Assembly (NCBI GenBank): GCA_031267435.1
Contig: JAIRZB010000029.1
Coordinates: 1-14,950, forward strand
Direction: 5' to 3'
Source: Puniceicoccales bacterium
GTDB taxonomy: Bacteria > Verrucomicrobiota > Verrucomicrobiia > Opitutales > LL51
Length of the DNA stretch: 14,950 bases
Under the pieces are notes generated by a model that was not told the DNA's origin, ran no database searches, and saw nothing but the letters and a program-made list of their open reading frames with translations. Positions 14,823 through 14,950 of this stretch are shown one piece after another. Numbering within the stretch: position 1 is the stretch's first letter; each line of letters begins with the position of its first letter. A program made the translations under genes and the position numbers.

Positions 14823-14950
14823 CTATTCGTTATCGGACCCGGCCCTTCCCCTACTAGATGCCTTCGCTAAAAACGCTGCCAAGACTCCGCTGACTGAAGC
14901 CCCCAATAGCTCATCCGAATGAAATAAAGAGACCCCTCCATTTGATAAAT
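14823..14950 (-). CDS. Possible 3' end of a gene cut by the window edge
   Basis: Reading the minus strand from the right edge, a frame stays open for 41 codons and ends at TAG (14823-14825). The visible C-terminus includes SLFHSDELLGASVSGVLAAF (a possible short hydrophobic stretch at the end) and closes LAKASSRGRAGSDNE. Local G+C is higher than in the non-coding sequence beside it. There is no family signature. A 62-codon plus-strand frame (14734-14922) covers the same bases but lacks a ribosome-binding site and overlaps the promoter region of the neighbouring gene. Confidence 0.4.
   Translation of the reverse strand, partial: LSNGGVSLFHSDELLGASVSGVLAAFLAKASSRGRAGSDNE

Noticed and set aside
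14734..14922. 62-codon plus-strand frame near the right edge
   Set aside because: No ribosome-binding site or family signal, and a more plausible minus-strand frame open to the edge covers the same bases.

Overview
The window (about 15 kb, A+T-rich genes, with a sharply G+C-rich first 0.4 kb) looks like chromosome from a Gram-negative bacterium. It carries an outer-membrane secretin, a RodA-type cell-wall polymerase, RNase E/G and a proton-type F-ATPase. A PVC-group bacterium (Verrucomicrobiota, perhaps Opitutae) is my best guess. The reasons are a short delta subunit, an ATP synthase a subunit with a signal-like N-terminus, and a reduced secretin / PilP-GspC-like / GspE cluster. That guess rests on remembered family traits, not a search. 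No tRNA, rRNA, CRISPR array or transposase was seen.

Layout: (1) 1-416 is non-coding and built of back-to-back perfect or near-perfect hairpins in two diverged copies about 270 bp apart. (2) 450-5593, all on the minus strand, reads in transcription order atpB (a) - atpE (c) - atpF (b) - atpH (short delta) - rodA - rng (RNase E/G). A near-consensus promoter sits just before atpB. The F1 genes atpA/G/D/C are absent, and rodA-rng stand where atpA normally follows. (3) 5594-5834 is the divergent intergenic region. (4) 5835-13956, plus strand, is a tightly packed type II secretion / type IV pilus-like operon: GspK-like, GspL/PilN-like, GspM/PilO-like, secretin GspD, a GspC/PilP-like protein and the GspE/PilB ATPase. 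GspF and the major pseudopilin are not here. (5) 13953-13996 is a degenerate piece of the left-end hairpin element, overlapping the gspE stop codon. (6) 14130-14636, minus strand, encodes a small exported protein of unknown function, and the right edge holds what may be the 3' end of another minus-strand gene.

How the parts fit: the a, c, b and delta subunits form the membrane and stator half of ATP synthase. RodA polymerises septum-independent peptidoglycan, and RNase E/G processes RNA. In the secretion operon, GspE powers assembly, GspL/M form the inner-membrane platform, GspK is a tip pseudopilin, the GspC/PilP-like protein probably bridges the periplasm, and GspD is the outer-membrane gate.

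The points most worth checking are: the hairpin element, its covarying stems and its remnant at gspE; an A8 tract at the start of atpH, where one extra base would restore an ATG start coupled to atpF; independent in-frame duplications at both ends of the secretin; the pairing of an Arg-rich secretin tail with an Asp-rich tail on its neighbour; and two promoters placed so close to their genes that leaderless or nearly leaderless mRNAs are predicted.
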